Part shown: one piece after another, positions 6,425 through 9,567 of the stretch
Layout: each line of letters begins with the position of its first letter
Position numbering within the stretch: position 1 is the stretch's first letter
From: JBOGGN01 sp050744165
GTDB lineage: Bacteria > Actinomycetota > Acidimicrobiia > Acidimicrobiales > Palsa-688
Direction: 5' to 3'
NCBI GenBank assembly: GCA_050744165.1
Contig: JBOGGN010000085.1
Location: 1 to 9,567 of the forward strand
Length of the DNA stretch: 9,567 nt
Position numbers and translations under genes: made by a program
Notes under the pieces: model-generated
Told to the model about the DNA's origin: nothing
Seen by the model: the letters and a program-made list of their open reading frames with translations, nothing else
The model's database searches: none

Positions 6425-6505
6425 GACCTACCCGCCGTTCGTATATGGCAAGGACCACCGAGGGCAGAGAGGGCGTCAGCATCACCGGCTGGCAGCCGCG
6501 GCGGT

Positions 6506-6742
6506 TCAGGTAATGGCGATGTGGACGGCCAGGCCGAGCCCGTCGGTGCCGGCGGTGACGGGCGGGCCCATATTGGCCGGGTTGCCGAACGACAGCTCGG
6601 GCAGGTCAGCTGGCCAGTCACCGCCCACCACGCGCATCGCGACGTACTCATCGACGAAGATCAGTTCAGCCGGCTCGATCAGTCGAGGTCGGGTTGGGGG
6701 CCACCGCCCTGGCGACGACGGCGGCGTTTCTCGAGCAACTCC
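6506..6742 (-). pseudogene. Remnant of a protein resembling PIN-domain proteins, no start codon
   Basis: An open minus-strand frame, closed by TAA at 6745-6743 and TGA at 6508-6506, contains a protein-like run: LIEPAELIFVDEYVAMRVV, then GGDWPADLPELSFGNPANMG, ending in TDGLGLAVHIAIT. The LIFVDEYVAMRVV part recalls the N-terminus, and FGNPANMG...VHI the C-terminus, of PIN-like proteins known to me from actinobacteria, which suggests an internal deletion. No ATG, GTG or TTG precedes the motif. A 34-codon ORF just upstream on the same strand (ATG at 6783, containing ELLEKRRRRR) could be chance. The identification is weak. Confidence 0.3.
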
Positions 6743-6822
6743 TTACCGATTGTCACGCCATCACTGTGCCGCACGCCCGACATGCCCGTCGGCGGAGGAC
6801 ACGCCCCCCACGTCGGCGCGAC

Positions 6823-6951
6823 CTACGGCAGAGCGCTCGGAAACACGGCGCCGTCCTCGGCCGCGCTGAGCGCCAGCTGCCCGTTGGCGGCCACCAACGT
6901 CCGGTCGACCGGCACCCACCGACCTGCCTGGCCGACGGCCTGACCAAATCG
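6823..6951 (-). other. Short protein-like minus-strand segment, unidentified
   Basis: Between in-frame stops at 6954-6952 and 6825-6823 the minus strand reads GRWVPVDRTLVAANGQLAL followed by SAAEDGAVFPSALP. The composition is protein-like and unlike the Arg-rich frames around it, yet there is no start codon at its head and I recognise no family. It is probably another gene fragment in the decayed stretch, or chance. Confidence 0.2.
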
Positions 6952-6983
6952 TCACGCAGATGGAGGGCGCTATACCGTCCGAG

Positions 6984-7007
6984 GGAACCGAACGGGCCTT
7001 CACCACC
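6984..7007 (+). pseudogene. Possible third relic of the gad 3' end
   Basis: The run around ACCGAACGGGCCTTCACCAC matches the last bases of the intact gad (4748-4770) at about 20 of 23 positions. In the gad frame it reads NRTGLHH, close to the enzyme's terminal DRTGFHH, with CAA in place of the stop. The match is short, so chance cannot be excluded. Two other gad 3' ends in the window make a relic plausible. Confidence 0.35.
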
Positions 7008-7053
7008 AAGATCCACAGCCGGGCCGACGCGCACAGCCGGAGGGGGCGCGAGG

Positions 7054-7084
7054 CGGTGGCGCTCCGCTGGACTGAGCGCCACCG
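7054..7084. terminator. Perfect 11-bp hairpin downstream of the aspS-linked gene
   Basis: CGGTGGCGCTC (7054-7064) pairs completely with GAGCGCCACCG (7074-7084) across a nine-base loop. It lies 55 bases beyond the stop of the 288-residue minus-strand gene and could end transcription of the aspS unit. There is no T-run on either side, so it would be a U-less terminator or an RNA-stabilising stem. Confidence 0.45.
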
Positions 7085-7138
7085 ACCCACATTCGCAGCG
7101 GCGCAAGAGGAAGGGGGCGCCTCGCCGCCGGCTGCCTG

Positions 7139-8005
7139 TCAGGTATTCGGAATGCCGCTCCATCCCGGATGACGGTGGCGCACGACGTCGAGCTGGCGAA
7201 GGACCAGCCCCAGCTTGCGAGCCGCCGCCTTGGTGATGACCGGTGTGGCGTCGCGGATCAACTTGTCGACCTCCGGGGTGAAGGCCAGCAGCCAGCGCGA
7301 GAGCACGCCCTCGTCGAACCACCCGCCGGCGCCGGGGGGCAGCAGGTCGGCCAGCCAGCCGGGCTCCGCTGCCTGCTGGGCCAGCCGGTTCCACGACCAG
7401 GCCTCTGAGCCGACCCGCAGGCAGGCCAGCAGTTCCTCGGGCGGGGGTTGGCCCAGCCCGAGGTCGAACATGGCCTTGACCACCGGATGTTGAGCCACCA
7501 CCTCCGGCCACGACAGCGGCCCGGTCGCGCGGCGGCCGACTGCTACCACGGTGCTCAGCCACACCCGGGCCAGCAGCCGGTCGGTGTTCTCGTCGGGCGG
7601 CACCGTCGCCAGCCCGAGTGCCCGGTGTACCAGGTCGACGATCCGGCCGGCCGAGGGCGGCTCGTTCACCAGGACGGTCGACCCGGCGCGCACGAAACCG
7701 ATGCACTCGCCGGCGCGGCTGAGCAGGAACACCGTCTTGCAACGCCGCCGCTCACCGGGCGCCAGTATGGACTCCCCGGGACCATCCAGCGGATGGGCCC
7801 AGCCGCCGCCCACGGTGACGATGGCGTTGCACTCCGGTGGGGCGCGGTAGCCGAGCAGCGTGTCGAGATCGGGATGCCAGCGGAGTCCTTCGGGCTTATG
7901 GGGATCGCCGACGATTTCGGCCCATGCGGGCGGCGCCCCCTCGGGGTGCAACGACTCCACGCTTTGGGCCACGACGGTGAGGCTCTCGGTCGGTGTGCAG
8001 GTCAC
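7139..8005 (-). CDS. Unrecognised 288-residue protein downstream of aspS
   Basis: 288 residues from GTG, with a short AAGGGT three bases or fewer from the start as the only ribosome-site candidate. Strong third-position GC, a long open frame and sensible composition support a real gene. I cannot place it in a family. The N-terminal half looks alpha/beta: AIVTVGGGWAHPLDGPGES (61-79), then KTVFLLSRAGECIGFVRAG (90-108). The second half is helical and tryptophan-rich (for example EAWSWNRLAQQAAEPGW, 201-217). The basic C-terminal helix ITKAAARKLGLVLRQLDVV (257-275) is followed by RHRHPGWSGIPNT. No signal peptide, membrane segment or metal-binding motif is evident. It follows aspS by 48 bases on the same strand and is probably co-transcribed, which does not by itself imply a role in translation. 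Confidence 0.72.
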   Translation of the reverse strand: MTCTPTESLTVVAQSVESLHPEGAPPAWAEIVGDPHKPEGLRWHPDLDTLLGYRAPPECNAIVTVGGGWAHPLDGPGESILAPGERRRCKTVFLLSRAGECIGFVRAGSTVLVNEPPSAGRIVDLVHRALGLATVPPDENTDRLLARVWLSTVVAVGRRATGPLSWPEVVAQHPVVKAMFDLGLGQPPPEELLACLRVGSEAWSWNRLAQQAAEPGWLADLLPPGAGGWFDEGVLSRWLLAFTPEVDKLIRDATPVITKAAARKLGLVLRQLDVVRHRHPGWSGIPNT

Positions 8006-8053
8006 ACCCTTACCTATGCCACCGCTCCCCTCCGGCGGCGCCCAGCCCGGCCG

Positions 8054-9567
8054 CTACGGGGGCGGCGAGGGTTTGACGACCCGAAGGTGCAGCTCCTTCA
8101 GCTGCTGATCGGTGACGCTGCTCGGGGCCCCCATCAGCAGGTCCCGGGCCGTCTGGTTGAGCGGGAAGGCGATGACCTCGCGCAGGTTGGCCTGATCGAG
8201 CAGCAGCATCAGCAGCCGGTCGAAGCCGGGCGCGATTCCGGCGTGGGGTGGCGCCCCGTAATGGAACGCCTGCCACAAGGCAGGGAACGACTGGTGGACA
8301 CGCTCGGGCCCGTAGCCGGCGATGGCGAAGGCCGCCTCCATGATGTCGGGCCGGTGGTTGCGGACCGCCCCCGAGGACAGCTCCAGGCCGTTGCACACCA
8401 GGTCGTACTGGAAGGCCAGGATCTCGCCGGGGTCCGTGGTCTGCAGCGCCTCCACCCCGCCTTGGGGCATCGAGAACGTGTTGTGCGAGAAGTCCCAACC
8501 GCGGGTCTCCTCGTTCCACTCGAACATCGGGAAGTCGGTGATCCAACAGAAGGCCAGCTCATCGGGGTCGGCCAAGCCCAGTTCCCGGCCGGCGGCGCTG
8601 CGCTGGACACCCAGGGTGGCGCTGGCCTTGACCGGGGATCCGACCGCGGTCAGCACGGCATCGCCGGGGACGGCCTCGACCGCCTCGACGATGAGCGCCA
8701 CCTCCTCGGCCGTGAGTTTGCGGGCCAGCGGTCCCTTGATCGCCAGGGGGTCGCCGTCCTCCAGCTGCAGCCAGCTGCCGGCGACGCCGGACTTGGTGGC
8801 ACCCTCGGCGAAGGTGTCGAACCACCGCCGAGGCCGAGGTCCGCCCCCAGGGATGCGCAGCGCCCGTATGGCGTGGCCCTTGTCGGGCGCCTGCAGGAAC
8901 ATGGGGAGTTCCGTGGCACCGCCGAGAACCTTGGTCAGGTCGGCGATCGTCAGCTCGAAACGTAGGTCGGGTTTGTCGGTGCCGTACCGAGCCAGGGCGT
9001 CGGCAAAGCTCAGGTGGGGAAACGGTGCCTTGGCCCGCTTGGCCGGCGCCAGCGACATGCCGTCACGGTCGGGGGCGGGAAGCTCGCCAACGACGTGGAC
9101 CATCAGCTGCTCCACCTCGTCGAAGACGTCCTCCTGGGTGGCAAAGGCCATCTCCAGGTCGATTTGGTAGAACTCGCCGGGACTGCGATCGGCGCGCGAT
9201 GCCTCGTCGCGGAAGCAGGGCGCGATCTGGAAGTAGCGCTCGATGCCGCCCACCATGAGCAGCTGCTTGAACTGCTGGGGGGCCTGGGGCAGGGCGTAGA
9301 ACTCGCCCGGGTACAGCCGGCTCGGCACGAGGAAGTCGCGGGCCCCCTCGGGTGAGGAGGCGGTGAGGATCGGGGTCTGCACCTCGAGGAAGCCGCGCTC
9401 GGCCAGGTGGCTGCGCACCAGCTGGGCGAAGCGGGCCCGCACCGCCAGACGCTCGACGATCGGGCCTCGCCGCAGGTCCAGGTACCGGTGCCGGAGGCGG
9501 GCCTCCTCACTGACTTCAGTGTCCCGCTCCACCGGGAAGGGGAGCACGTCGGCGCTCGACAGCACGT
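8054..9567 (-). CDS. aspS: Aspartyl-tRNA synthetase (5' end outside window)
   Basis: About 504 codons of a class II synthetase that charges tRNA-Asp, or tRNA-Asp and tRNA-Asn in non-discriminating forms. Counting from the valine at 9565: RYLDLRR at 27-33, motif 1 around FLEVQTPILTASSPEGARD, QAPQQFKQLLM at 94-104, motif 2 FRDEASRADRSPGEFYQIDL (118-137), the bacterial GAD insertion domain in the middle, ITDFPMFEW, and motif 3 GIAPGFDRLLMLL (443-455) with its arginine at 450. The end AFPLNQTARDLLMGAPS is typical of AspRS. Roughly 90-100 residues, the OB-fold anticodon-binding domain, are missing beyond the window edge, so discriminating type cannot be judged. The APQQFKQLLM, SPGEFYQ and FPLNQTARDLLMGAPS variants resemble alphaproteobacterial enzymes as I remember them. 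The usual FRDEDxR is FRDEASR here. Confidence 0.96.
   Translation of the reverse strand, partial: VLSSADVLPFPVERDTEVSEEARLRHRYLDLRRGPIVERLAVRARFAQLVRSHLAERGFLEVQTPILTASSPEGARDFLVPSRLYPGEFYALPQAPQQFKQLLMVGGIERYFQIAPCFRDEASRADRSPGEFYQIDLEMAFATQEDVFDEVEQLMVHVVGELPAPDRDGMSLAPAKRAKAPFPHLSFADALARYGTDKPDLRFELTIADLTKVLGGATELPMFLQAPDKGHAIRALRIPGGGPRPRRWFDTFAEGATKSGVAGSWLQLEDGDPLAIKGPLARKLTAEEVALIVEAVEAVPGDAVLTAVGSPVKASATLGVQRSAAGRELGLADPDELAFCWITDFPMFEWNEETRGWDFSHNTFSMPQGGVEALQTTDPGEILAFQYDLVCNGLELSSGAVRNHRPDIMEAAFAIAGYGPERVHQSFPALWQAFHYGAPPHAGIAPGFDRLLMLLLDQANLREVIAFPLNQTARDLLMGAPSSVTDQQLKELHLRVVKPSPPP

Noticed and set aside
4792..7138. Insertion sequence, integrase or CRISPR as the cause of the decayed stretch
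   Set aside because: I found no transposase or integrase motif, no terminal inverted repeats with target duplication, and no regularly spaced repeats.
7448..8965. 505-codon plus-strand frame opposite the 288-residue gene and aspS
   Set aside because: It runs antisense across two genes, one of them certain, and has shadow-frame composition.

Overview
The window is GC-rich double-stranded DNA, about 70% or more G+C in most genes, with strong G/C bias at third codon positions and frequent GTG/TTG starts. A NarL/LuxR response regulator, an HTH_42-type winged-helix protein, an SDR and a 466-residue glutamate decarboxylase suggest a high-GC actinobacterium. Acidimicrobiia is my guess, made from gene style rather than a marker. 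The window is chromosomal: aspS is housekeeping, and I see no phage, IS, CRISPR, tRNA or rRNA gene.

Left part (1-3322). The HTH end of a LuxR-type regulator is followed by a complete winged-helix gene. Convergent to it lies a two-gene minus-strand unit: a VOC/glyoxalase-fold protein and a small unknown protein, called X here, which begins 10 bases after the VOC stop. Only 26 bases separate the VOC gene from a divergent SDR oxidoreductase gene, leaving room for little more than leaderless promoters.

Centre (3372-7138). An intact gad gene (PLP-dependent glutamate decarboxylase, GABA-forming) is followed by about 2.3 kb of decayed DNA. This holds a 23-base stub of the X 3' end, a small frameshifted ORF, an intact four-helix membrane protein gene in a patch of lower GC, a decayed gad 3' end, and a frameshifted second copy of X convergent with that gad relic. 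Further on come fragments resembling a PIN-like protein and possibly a third gad tail. X is found three times (whole, frameshifted, stub). Each time its stop codon overlaps the stop of a convergent neighbour by the same four-base arrangement, twice with gad-type genes. The simplest reading is an ancestral convergent gad-X pair that was duplicated, reshuffled and then decayed. This is the most unusual structure in the window.

Right part (7139-9567). A minus-strand pair holds most of aspS (aspartyl-tRNA synthetase, 5' end outside the window) and, 48 bases downstream, a 288-residue protein I do not recognise. An 11-bp perfect hairpin lies 55 bases past the end of that gene.

I see no complete new multi-gene defence or biosynthetic system. 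The repeated gad-X arrangement and the X family are the items that best repay a search.
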